Below are positions 1 to 5,956 of a stretch of DNA of 5,956 nucleotides, in pieces. Position 1 is the stretch's first letter. Every line of letters begins with the position of its first letter. Source of the stretch: Flavobacteriales bacterium (GTDB lineage Bacteria; Bacteroidota; Bacteroidia; Flavobacteriales_E; Vicingaceae); contig NVVI01000031.1 in the NCBI GenBank assembly GCA_002402165.1, positions 6,641-12,596 on the forward strand, read 5' to 3'. The notes under the pieces were generated by a model that worked only from the letters and a program-made list of their open reading frames with translations, ran no database searches and had not been told where the DNA came from. The position numbers were made by a program, and so were the translations under genes.

Positions 1-1872
1 AGTGGTTTAACTAAAATATCTGGAGTTGTGGATTATAATGTTTCACTCCAAGCAGAAAACTTTAGAAAAATACTTTTAACCTTATCAGAAGATGTTAGAG
101 TTATTTTAATTAAGCTCGCTGATAGGCTTCATAATATGAGAACTATCGGCTCTATGCGAAGAGATAAGCAGTTGAAAATTGCTTCAGAAACACTCTTTTT
201 ATATGCTCCATTGGCTCATCGATTGGGGTTACATTCTATTAAATCTGAGTTAGAAGATTTATCATTAAAGTGCCAAGAACCGGAAAGTTTTGAGGAAATT
301 CAAAGCAAATTAAAGAAGACACAAGAAGTTAGGACTCGTTTTATTAGAAAATTTTCTTCACCAGTTAAAAAAGTATTAGAAGAAAAAGGATTGAAATTTG
401 AAATAAAAGGGAGACCAAAATCCATTTTTTCTATATGGAATAAAATGGCGAAAAAAAACATCCCTTTTGAAGAGGTTTATGATTTATTTGCCATTAGAAT
501 TATTATTAATCCGCTAACCGAGATTAATGAAAAATCTGATTGCTGGCAGGTTTATTCAGTAGTTACAGATTTTTATCAACCAAACATCGATCGGTTGAGA
601 GATTGGATTTCTGTTCCAAAAGCAAATGGCTATGAATCCTTACACACTACTGTAATGAGCCCAACCGGTAAATGGGTTGAAGTTCAAATTAGAACACGCA
701 GAATGGATGATATTGCTGAGAAAGGCTTTGCAGCTCATTGGAAATATAAGGAAGGAGGATCTGAAAGCCAATTTGATATATGGATTAATCAAGTGAGAGA
801 GTTGCTTGAGAATACAGATGATAATGCCTTGGAATTAATTGATGATTTTAAACTCAATTTATTCACAGACGAAATTTATGTTTTTACTCCAAATGGGGAT
901 ATGAAAAGCTTACCTACTGGAGCAAGTGCGTTAGATTTTGCCTTTGCTGTTCATACTCAAGTAGGAACGAACTGTTTAGGAGCAAAAGTTAATAGTAAAT
1001 TGGTGCCTTTAAGCCATCAATTAAACAGTGGAGATCAAGTTGAAATATTAACTTCTAAAAAACAAAGACCAAAAAAAGATTGGTTGAATTTTGTACAAAC
1101 ACACCGTGCAAAAACAAAAATTAAATCATCATTAAAAGGCGAGAAAAGAAAAGTTGCAAAAGAAGGAAGAGCAATTTTAGAAAAAGAGTTTAAAAAACTA
1201 AAAATTTCTTACGAGAATATTAGTTTAAAAGAACTGCAATCTTATTATAAAGTCCCATCTGAATTAGAATTATATTATCAAATCGTAATTAATAAAATTG
1301 ATTTAAATAAGCTTAAAGAATTTGAGGTTAGAAAAGGGGTTTTAAGTCCAAAACGTTCCATTCAAAAAAGAGTTAAGAATTATTTTGGACAACGAAAAAT
1401 ACAAAACACAAAATCCAAAAAAGCAATTTTGGTAATAGGGGACAACATGGAGAAGCTAGATTATAAGCTTTCTAATTGCTGTAATCCAATTCCTGGAGAT
1501 GAAGTTTATGGTTTTATTACTGTTACAGAAGGAATTAAGATTCATAAAACAAAATGCCCGAACACAGTTCAATTAATGTCTCGATACGCTTATAGAATTA
1601 TTAAAGCAAGTTGGATAGAAGAACAAGAAATAGCTTTCTTAACAGGTCTTAAAATAATTGGAATTGATGATGTGGGAATTGTTAATGATATTACCCAAAT
1701 AATATCTAATGAATTAAATGTAAATATGCGATCACTTAGTTTTGATAGTCGTGATGGAGTCTTTGAAGGTCGTGTAATGGTTTTTGTTCAGGACACTTTA
1801 CACCTTACTAATTTAATGAAAAAATTAAATAAGGTTAAAGGAGTGAAGAAAATTGAGAGAATTGATAAGTAA
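1..1872 (+). CDS. rel: RelA/SpoT homologue, (p)ppGpp synthetase/hydrolase (5' partial)
   Basis: Long RSH enzyme that transfers pyrophosphate from ATP to GDP/GTP to make (p)ppGpp and probably also hydrolyses it; cytoplasmic. The frame is open to the window edge, so the GTG at 28 is internal. 623 residues are visible; family alignment suggests about 100 are missing, including the first HD-domain His residues. Seen, in window residues: end of the hydrolase domain with ADRLHNMRT (metal-binding Asp at 41); synthetase domain from GRPKS (137) through YDLFAIR (catalytic Asp 161), RLRD (198-201), NGYESLHT (Tyr 211) and VEVQIRT (Glu 227); TGS domain from about 290 to 353; Cys-rich domain with SNCCNPIPGD (Cys 493/494) and HKTKCPN (515-521); C-terminal ACT domain from about 546. 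RLRD resembles the RxKD motif of bifunctional Rel/SpoT rather than the ExDD motif of monofunctional RelA. Dual activity is inferred, because the N-terminal hydrolase residues lie outside the window. Confidence 0.96.
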   Translation, partial: SGLTKISGVVDYNVSLQAENFRKILLTLSEDVRVILIKLADRLHNMRTIGSMRRDKQLKIASETLFLYAPLAHRLGLHSIKSELEDLSLKCQEPESFEEIQSKLKKTQEVRTRFIRKFSSPVKKVLEEKGLKFEIKGRPKSIFSIWNKMAKKNIPFEEVYDLFAIRIIINPLTEINEKSDCWQVYSVVTDFYQPNIDRLRDWISVPKANGYESLHTTVMSPTGKWVEVQIRTRRMDDIAEKGFAAHWKYKEGGSESQFDIWINQVRELLENTDDNALELIDDFKLNLFTDEIYVFTPNGDMKSLPTGASALDFAFAVHTQVGTNCLGAKVNSKLVPLSHQLNSGDQVEILTSKKQRPKKDWLNFVQTHRAKTKIKSSLKGEKRKVAKEGRAILEKEFKKLKISYENISLKELQSYYKVPSELELYYQIVINKIDLNKLKEFEVRKGVLSPKRSIQKRVKNYFGQRKIQNTKSKKAILVIGDNMEKLDYKLSNCCNPIPGDEVYGFITVTEGIKIHKTKCPNTVQLMSRYAYRIIKASWIEEQEIAFLTGLKIIGIDDVGIVNDITQIISNELNVNMRSLSFDSRDGVFEGRVMVFVQDTLHLTNLMKKLNKVKGVKKIERIDK

Positions 1873-1930
1873 TTACTTTTCAACAAAGCATTAACATTTG
1901 CTTAAGGTTGCCTTTTAATTTATAGTTTTA
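1853..1930 (+). promoter_or_regulatory. Weak candidate promoter(s) ahead of the fur-STAS-purA cluster
   Basis: Two partial matches to the Bacteroidota sigma-A pattern are visible. TTG at 1853-1855 is followed after 18 nt by TACTTTTC at 1874-1881. TTG at 1898-1900 is followed after 22 nt by TAGTTTTA at 1923-1930. Each -7 box matches TAnnTTTG except for the last base. In DNA this AT-rich such matches arise easily by chance, and the cluster may simply be co-transcribed with the upstream RSH gene. Confidence 0.2.
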
Positions 1931-1938
1931 CCTTTTAA
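1911..1938 (+). repeat. Short direct repeat CCTTTTAA x2, 20-bp period, upstream of fur
   Basis: CCTTTTAA occurs at 1911-1918 and again at 1931-1938, exactly 20 bp apart, which is about two helical turns. The second copy ends 9 bp before the fur start codon. It could be a regulator binding site, perhaps for the adjacent Fur-like protein, but the sequence is simple and AT-rich and chance is a fair explanation. It does not resemble the classic Fur or PerR box, which is an inverted repeat. Confidence 0.3.
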
Positions 1939-1947
1939 CAACCTGAA

Positions 1948-2394
1948 ATGAACACAGGAGAGGAACTTCAACAAAAGGTAAAAAATATTTTTACAACTTA
2001 TTTAGAGGAAAATGGGCACCGGAAAACTCCAGAGCGATACGCTATACTTCAAGAAATTTATTCAAGTGATGACCATTTTTTTGTGGAAGAGTTGTATGTT
2101 TCTATGAAAAATAAAAAATACAGAGTAAGTAGAGCTACTTTGTACAATACTATTGAGTTGTTAATATCTGCTAAACTGGTAAGAAAACATCAATTTGGTA
2201 ATAGCATGGCTCAATTTGAGCGTTCTTTTGGCTCTAAGCAACACGATCATATCATTTTAAGTAATGGTGAAGTAATCGAATTTTGTGATCCAAGAATTCA
2301 AAATATAAAAACCACATTAGAAGAAATGTTTGGGATTAATATTTTACACCATTCATTAAATTTTTATGCAGTTAAAAACGAAACTAAACAATAA
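1948..2394 (+). CDS. fur: Fur-family transcriptional regulator
   Basis: 148-residue DNA-binding regulator of the Fur/PerR/Zur superfamily, of normal family length. The N-terminal winged helix includes [11 protein letters not shown] (24-34) and the recognition helix region [12 protein letters not shown] (61-72). The C-terminal half is a dimerisation and metal-sensing domain. Candidate metal ligands, by comparison with E. coli Fur, are His43, Glu91, the HDH triplet at 99-101, Glu125 or Glu126, and His134 or His135. The only cysteine is Cys113, so both CxxC structural zinc sites found in many Fur proteins are absent. Which metal or peroxide signal it senses cannot be decided from sequence, so the symbol denotes the family only. 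The start follows a 75-nt gap after the RSH gene; no Shine-Dalgarno sequence is seen, as is usual in Bacteroidota. Its stop codon overlaps the next start by one base (TAATG), suggesting coupled translation with the STAS gene. Confidence 0.93.
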   Translation: MNTGEELQQKVKNIFTTYLEENGHRKTPERYAILQEIYSSDDHFFVEELYVSMKNKKYRVSRATLYNTIELLISAKLVRKHQFGNSMAQFERSFGSKQHDHIILSNGEVIEFCDPRIQNIKTTLEEMFGINILHHSLNFYAVKNETKQ

Positions 2395-2738
2395 TGAGTT
2401 TTTCCTTTAATATAAAAAAAGAAAAAGAATTGATTCATGTTTCCTTAGAAGGAAATTTAATGAGTAAACAACAAATTCAAGGTTTGTTAGATGAGGTAGA
2501 TTTTTGTTTTGAGGAAGGAATTAAAAAAATAATTATTGATTTATCTGGAATGAAGTATATGAATAGTACTGGGTTAAGTATATTGATAAATATTTTTACA
2601 CAAGCAAGAAATAGGGGTGGTGAAGTTGTGATTACAAATATTCCGGAAAAAATAAATCAACTATTAATAATAACTAAATTAAATAGTATATTTAACATTG
2701 AAGATACTGTTGAGGATGCTAGGAAAGTATTGACATAA
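2394..2738 (+). CDS. Single-domain STAS protein (anti-sigma factor antagonist-like)
   Basis: 114-residue stand-alone STAS domain of the SpoIIAA/RsbV type, cytoplasmic, with no membrane segment. The fold is supported by an N-terminal strand pair (IHVSLEGNL, 14-22), the core strand KKIIIDLSG (44-52), the loop MNSTGLSIL (56-64) and the following helix, then GGEVVITNI (75-83) before the last helix. In SpoIIAA the equivalent loop is DSSG, whose second Ser is phosphorylated by an anti-sigma kinase. Here it reads N57-S58-T59-G60, so the acceptor position carries Thr59 and the preceding Asp is Asn. Phospho-regulation is therefore possible but not shown. No HPK/GHKL-type anti-sigma kinase, PP2C phosphatase or sigma factor gene lies in the window, so the partner is unknown. 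The gene starts within the stop codon of fur and ends 9 nt before purA, so all three are very likely one transcript. Confidence 0.9.
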   Translation: MSFSFNIKKEKELIHVSLEGNLMSKQQIQGLLDEVDFCFEEGIKKIIIDLSGMKYMNSTGLSILINIFTQARNRGGEVVITNIPEKINQLLIITKLNSIFNIEDTVEDARKVLT

Positions 2739-2747
2739 TAAAAATAA

Positions 2748-4028
2748 ATGAAGGTAGATGTATTGTTAGGTCTTCAATGGGGAGACGAAGGAAAAGGTAA
2801 AATAGTGGACGTATTAACTCCTAAATATGATATAATTGGTCGTTTTCAAGGAGGCCCAAATGCTGGACACACTTTAGAATTTGACGGAATAAAACACGTT
2901 TTACATACAATTCCATCAGGTATTTTTCACGATGGAGTAATTAATGTCGTTGGTAATGGAGTAGTAATCGATCCAGTTATTCTGAAAAAAGAAATAGATG
3001 CTTTAGTAGAAATGGGGGTTGATGTGAATAAGAAAATGTTTGTTTCTAAAAAAGCACATTTAATTTTACCAACTCATCGATTAATTGATGCAGCATCTGA
3101 AAAAGCAAAAGGGAAAGAAAAAATTGGTTCAACATTAAAAGGTATTGGACCAACTTATATGGATAAAACTGGTAGAAATGGAATTCGAGTAGGTGATTTA
3201 TTCTTGTCAGATTTTAAAGAACGCTATGATAAATTAGTAACTAAACACAAACAACTTTTAAAGTTTTTTGATTTTGAATATAATCTAGAAGAGTTAGAAG
3301 TTGATTTTTATAAAGGAGTTGAAGTGCTAAAATCGTTAACAGTAATTAACAGTGAACATTATGTAAATAATGCAATGAATAATGGGCAAACAATTTTGGC
3401 AGAAGGGGCTCAAGGAACATTGTTAGATGTAGATTTTGGTTCATATCCTTTTGTAACCTCTTCGAACACAACTGCTGCTGGAACATGTACTGGATTAGGA
3501 ATTGCTCCAAACAAAATAGGAGAAGTATTTGGTATTTTTAAAGCTTATTGCACAAGAGTTGGTAGTGGACCATTTCCTACAGAGTTGAATGATGAAGTAG
3601 GGGAAGAGTTAAGAAAGGCTGGGAATGAGTTTGGTGCTACAACAGGAAGACCAAGAAGATGTGGTTGGATTGACTTGCCTGCACTAAAATATGCCATTAT
3701 GATTAATGGGGTTACCCAATTAATTATGATGAAAGCTGATGTGTTAGATGAATTTGAAACCATTAAAGTATGTACACATTATGATGTAGAAGGAGAGCGA
3801 ATTGATTACATGCCATATGATATTGTTTCTACAGAAGTAAAACCAGTATATAAAGATATGCAAGGATGGAAAACAGATTTAACACAGCTTTCTTCAATAG
3901 ATGAGATTCCTGCTGAATTAAATACTTACGTTGAATACTTAGAACAAGAATTAAACGTTCCTATAACAATTGTTTCTGTCGGACCAGATAGAAAGCAAAC
4001 ATTGATGAGAGAAAGCGTATTGGTTTAA
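2748..4028 (+). CDS. purA: Adenylosuccinate synthetase
   Basis: Cytoplasmic enzyme that joins IMP and aspartate using GTP to form adenylosuccinate, the first committed step to AMP in purine synthesis. The 426-residue length is full size. Visible landmarks are the N-terminal phosphate loop QWGDEGKGK (10-18) with catalytic Asp13, GGPNAGHT (35-42) with catalytic His41, the IMP-binding loop around GIGPTY (132-137), EGAQGTLLDVDFGSYPFVT from 219 (Gln222 region), the aspartate-binding TTGRPRR loop (298-304), and the guanine-specificity motif KADVLD (329-334), where E. coli has KLD. Asp13 and His41 fall at the same numbers as in the E. coli enzyme, which supports the chosen ATG. The gene is 9 nt downstream of the STAS gene and likely in its operon. 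In E. coli this enzyme is inhibited by (p)ppGpp, which gives the nearby RSH gene a plausible functional link. Confidence 0.98.
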   Translation: MKVDVLLGLQWGDEGKGKIVDVLTPKYDIIGRFQGGPNAGHTLEFDGIKHVLHTIPSGIFHDGVINVVGNGVVIDPVILKKEIDALVEMGVDVNKKMFVSKKAHLILPTHRLIDAASEKAKGKEKIGSTLKGIGPTYMDKTGRNGIRVGDLFLSDFKERYDKLVTKHKQLLKFFDFEYNLEELEVDFYKGVEVLKSLTVINSEHYVNNAMNNGQTILAEGAQGTLLDVDFGSYPFVTSSNTTAAGTCTGLGIAPNKIGEVFGIFKAYCTRVGSGPFPTELNDEVGEELRKAGNEFGATTGRPRRCGWIDLPALKYAIMINGVTQLIMMKADVLDEFETIKVCTHYDVEGERIDYMPYDIVSTEVKPVYKDMQGWKTDLTQLSSIDEIPAELNTYVEYLEQELNVPITIVSVGPDRKQTLMRESVLV

Positions 4029-4040
4029 TCCACCATTTTT

Positions 4041-4063
4041 CATGTTGAGCATAGTCGAAATAT
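4041..4063. repeat. Possible trace of a dispersed Bacteroidota intergenic repeat
   Basis: The stretch containing TGTTGAGCATAGTCGAAA, just after the purA stop, resembles a motif I recall as common between genes in Bacteroidota, of the general form TGTTGAGC-n-TAGTCGAAA. It occurs once here and no inverted partner copy is seen, so this would be a solo or remnant copy. The candidate start codon of the following gene (ATG at 4042) lies inside it. The identification rests on recall and not on a search. Confidence 0.4.
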
Positions 4064-5661
4064 ATAAAAAGTATAGAGTCCTCGTAGTTACTGCGAGGTC
4101 TTTTTGTATGGCTCTATTTATCCTATTCTCTTTTACAACAAATGCTCAGAAAAAAAGTAAAATAGAAATTTTGAATGCTAATACTTTAGAATATGAAGAA
4201 ATAAAGGGTGAAAAAGTAAAGCGTTTAATAGGAGATGTACACTTAAAGCATGATGATGCGTTGATGTTTTGCGATAGCGCTTACATTTATTCAAATTCAA
4301 ATACAATGGATGCTTACGGTTATGTGAGAATTGTTCAAGGAGATTCATTGCGTATGTTTGGCGATTCCTTAAAATATAATGGGAATACTAAGGTTGCTAT
4401 TTTAAGAGGTGACATTCGATTAATTAATAATGATGTTACCTTAACTACTCATTATTTAGATTACGACAGAACTACTAATATTGCTTATTATTATGGTGGA
4501 GGGACAATGATTAATCGAAAAGAGAACAATACGCTGACAAGTGATGAAGGGTATTATCATGCAGATAGCGAATCTTTTTATTTTAAGAAAGATGTGGTGC
4601 TGATTAATCCAGAATACAGAATTGAAGCAGATACCCTAAATTATCATTCATCTTCTGAAATAGTTCATTTTTTAGGGCCAACTACCATTACCAGCAAAAA
4701 TAATTTTATTTATACCGAAGATGGTTGGTACAATACAATGAGTAATAAATCTAAATTTTATAAAAATGCCTATTTGTTTTCAGAAGAAAAATTAATTGAA
4801 GGAGATACTTTGTACTATGATAGAAACTTAGGTTTCGGAGAAATAATTTGTAATGCAGTAATTACCGATACAGTTGAGAATTTAATCCTACAAGGCGATG
4901 TGGCACATTTGTTTGAATTAAATGATAGCGCTATGATTACCCAAGAGGCCATGATGATGCAAATAATGGATGAGGACACTTTTTATATGCATGCCGATAC
5001 ATTTATTATTTATAGAGAATTAATCAGAGTCGATTCCATATTAGTTGATGGAAATTTTGTGCTTTATAAAGATTCTCTTTTGATGGATACAGTTAGAACA
5101 ATGCTTGCTTATAATCACGTTAAATTTTATAAAAGCGACATGCAAGGTAAAGCTGATTCTGTAGTTTATAATTTTTCAGACTCTACCATTAACTTTTATA
5201 ATGATCCCATTATTTGGTCAAAAGAAAATCAAATTACAGCAGAGTTTATCTATTTATTAATGTCAGAAAATGAAATAGATAGAATGTATATGAATAAAGA
5301 TGCTTTTATTATTTCTAAAGCAGATTCACTAAGAGATAATTACAACCAAATTAAAGGGAAAAACATGGTAGGTTATTTTAAAGGATCTGAATTGCATAAG
5401 ATTGATGTAAAACAAAATTCAGAAACCATTTATTATGCAATAGATGATGAGGGAAAATACATTGGTGTAAATAAAATGAGCGGAAACGATATGCTTATCT
5501 TCTTAAAAGATAACGAAATTCAAACCATTACTTTTATTAAAGATCCTCAAGGAGAGATGAGCCCATTAAAAGATGTTTCTCCAAAAGATGTAATTCTTAA
5601 AGGTTTTGCATGGCGAATTACTGAGCGGCCAACCGATATGTTTGATATTTTTATTTGGTAA
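4042..5661 (+). CDS. OstA/LptA-like exported protein, LPS transport family
   Basis: Up to 539 residues; matches the OstA-like proteins of Bacteroidota, related to LptA and the N-terminal part of LptD, which carry lipopolysaccharide across the periplasm on a beta-jellyroll. From about residue 41 the protein is a long series of short beta strands with recurring GDSLKYNG-type turns: GDSLKY (107-112), ADTLNY (196-201), GDTLYY (254-259), ADSVVY (371-376) and IKGKNM (437-442), as expected of stacked OstA repeats. The N-terminus has a hydrophobic stretch (MALFILFSF, 23-31) ending in TTNAQ, with likely signal peptidase cleavage after Gln36. Start choice is uncertain. The ATG at 4042 gives a basic n-region (Lys9, Lys10, Arg12, Arg19) but lies in a repeat-like sequence and crosses a terminator-like hairpin. 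The ATG at 4108 avoids both but gives a signal peptide with no basic residue. The longer start is reported on signal peptide grounds. The frame is intact to the C-terminus (ending FDIFIW). The precise role in LPS transport is inferred from the family. Confidence 0.85.
   Translation: MLSIVEIYKKYRVLVVTARSFCMALFILFSFTTNAQKKSKIEILNANTLEYEEIKGEKVKRLIGDVHLKHDDALMFCDSAYIYSNSNTMDAYGYVRIVQGDSLRMFGDSLKYNGNTKVAILRGDIRLINNDVTLTTHYLDYDRTTNIAYYYGGGTMINRKENNTLTSDEGYYHADSESFYFKKDVVLINPEYRIEADTLNYHSSSEIVHFLGPTTITSKNNFIYTEDGWYNTMSNKSKFYKNAYLFSEEKLIEGDTLYYDRNLGFGEIICNAVITDTVENLILQGDVAHLFELNDSAMITQEAMMMQIMDEDTFYMHADTFIIYRELIRVDSILVDGNFVLYKDSLLMDTVRTMLAYNHVKFYKSDMQGKADSVVYNFSDSTINFYNDPIIWSKENQITAEFIYLLMSENEIDRMYMNKDAFIISKADSLRDNYNQIKGKNMVGYFKGSELHKIDVKQNSETIYYAIDDEGKYIGVNKMSGNDMLIFLKDNEIQTITFIKDPQGEMSPLKDVSPKDVILKGFAWRITERPTDMFDIFIW
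4075..4105 (+). terminator. Intrinsic terminator-like hairpin after purA
   Basis: Arms CCTCGTAG (4080-4087) and CTGCGAGG (4091-4098) form an 8-bp stem with one G-U pair and a TTA loop, followed by TCTTTTT (4099-4105). Beyond a T-T mismatch the stem can lengthen weakly with AGAG (4075-4078) against CTTT (4100-4103), and an upstream A run (4066-4070) mirrors the T run. It stands out as GC-rich in an AT-rich window and is placed where a purA operon terminator would be expected, 52 nt past the purA stop. It also lies inside the apparent 5' coding part of the ostA-like gene, so it may act as an attenuator for that gene instead. Confidence 0.7.
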
Positions 5662-5669
5662 AAAATCAC

Positions 5670-5700
5670 TTGTTTCTCCAAACTGCTATGGCTATATTTA
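5670..5700 (+). promoter_or_regulatory. Candidate Bacteroidota-type promoter for the PaaY-like gene
   Basis: TTG at 5670-5672 is followed after a 20-nt spacer by TATATTTA at 5693-5700, which matches the TAnnTTTG -7 box in all but the last base. Spacing fits the known pattern. Transcription would begin just before the ATG at 5718, leaving a leader of roughly 10 nt. Its position in the only gap between the ostA-like and PaaY-like genes supports it. No terminator hairpin is visible after the ostA-like gene, so read-through may also contribute. Confidence 0.45.
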
Positions 5701-5717
5701 CAGTAAATCAAAATTAA

Positions 5718-5956
5718 ATGGCAATTTATGAATTCAATGGGTTTAAGCCTGTAATCCATTCAACAACTTTTATTCATCCACAGGCAACGGTTACTGGTAA
5801 TGTAATTATTGGGGCAGATGTTTATGTTGGTCCTAGTGCTGCTATCCGTGGAGACTGGGGTAAAATCATTATTGAGGCTGGTTGTAATGTTCAAGAAAAT
5901 TGTACGATTCATATGTTTCCAGGAACAACAGTTATCTTAAAAGAAGGAGCTCATAT
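5718..5956 (+). CDS. PaaY/CaiE-like gamma-carbonic anhydrase family protein (3' partial)
   Basis: Only the first 79 codons are in the window; the frame is open at the edge. The protein begins MAIYEFNGFKPVI and continues with left-handed beta-helix hexapeptide repeats (TVTGNVIIGADVYVGPSAAI, 24-43), closely resembling PaaY and CaiE of E. coli, which run to about 200 residues. Gamma-class carbonic anhydrase landmarks are present: RGD (Arg44, Asp46), Gln59 in NVQENC, and the first zinc-ligand position His65 in CTIH. The other two ligand histidines would lie beyond the window. PaaY is a phenylacetate-pathway thioesterase that clears a toxic by-product, and CaiE is linked to carnitine metabolism; which role applies depends on the genes downstream, so no symbol is given. 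Alternatively it could be a general trimeric gamma-carbonic anhydrase-like protein. The ATG follows the ostA-like stop by 56 nt and is preceded by a promoter candidate. Confidence 0.88.
   Translation, partial: MAIYEFNGFKPVIHSTTFIHPQATVTGNVIIGADVYVGPSAAIRGDWGKIIIEAGCNVQENCTIHMFPGTTVILKEGAH

Noticed and set aside
28..30. GTG as the start codon of the RSH gene
   Set aside because: The frame is open upstream to base 1 and the preceding residues (GLTKISGV) fit the family, so the gene simply begins outside the window.
1886..1903. Small inverted repeat AAGCA/TGCTT, and AAGG/CCTT at 1904-1914, as an RSH terminator
   Set aside because: The stems are only 4-5 bp and AT-rich, and the following bases do not form a solid T run at the right place, so a terminator call is not supported.
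3545..3763. Minus-strand open frame of 72 codons inside purA
   Set aside because: It lies wholly within the conserved purA coding region, has no recognisable domain and is best explained as the antisense shadow of a real gene.
5547..5759. Minus-strand open frame of 70 codons across the end of the ostA-like gene and the start of the PaaY-like gene
   Set aside because: It overlaps two convincing + strand genes and the gap between them, and shows no family features.
1..5956. Mobile element, CRISPR array, tRNA/rRNA, toxin-antitoxin or defence system
   Set aside because: No transposase, integrase, regularly spaced repeats, RNA gene landmarks or defence-type domains were seen; the genes are core metabolism, regulation and envelope functions.

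Overview
This window looks like ordinary core chromosome from a low-GC member of the Bacteroidota, probably a flavobacterium-like lineage. The reasons are the strongly AT-rich codon use, the lack of Shine-Dalgarno sequences before starts, a Fur homologue without CxxC zinc cysteines, an OstA-like protein of the type typical of this phylum, and a promoter-like match to the Bacteroidota pattern TTG-N(about 20)-TAnnTTTG. This is a family-level judgement from recall; no search was run.

Layout, all on the + strand. (1) The 3' part of a long RelA/SpoT homologue (RSH) runs from the window edge to 1872; about 100 N-terminal residues are missing. (2) A 75-nt gap has weak promoter-like motifs and an 8-bp direct repeat. 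(3) A tight three-gene cluster follows: a Fur-family regulator (1948-2394), a single-domain STAS protein (2394-2738, overlapping fur by one base) and purA, adenylosuccinate synthetase (2748-4028, 9-nt gap). (4) Just after purA is a short sequence resembling a dispersed Bacteroidota intergenic repeat, then a GC-rich hairpin with a T run that looks like an intrinsic terminator. Both lie inside the apparent 5' end of the next reading frame. (5) That frame is an OstA/LptA-like exported protein (4042 or 4108 to 5661). (6) After a 56-nt gap with a good promoter candidate, the 5' part of a PaaY/CaiE-like gamma-carbonic-anhydrase-family protein begins at 5718 and runs off the window.

How the genes may relate: the RSH enzyme makes and degrades (p)ppGpp, and PurA, the first committed step from IMP to AMP, is a known (p)ppGpp-inhibited enzyme in E. 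coli, so alarmone metabolism and one of its targets are neighbours here. The Fur-like and STAS proteins between them are regulators with unknown targets. The OstA-like protein belongs to the envelope (lipopolysaccharide transport family) and is probably a separate transcription unit.

I found no mobile element, CRISPR array, tRNA, rRNA or clear novel system. The most unusual spot is the purA-ostA junction (4029-4110), where a repeat and a terminator-like hairpin seem to form part of a signal peptide coding region.
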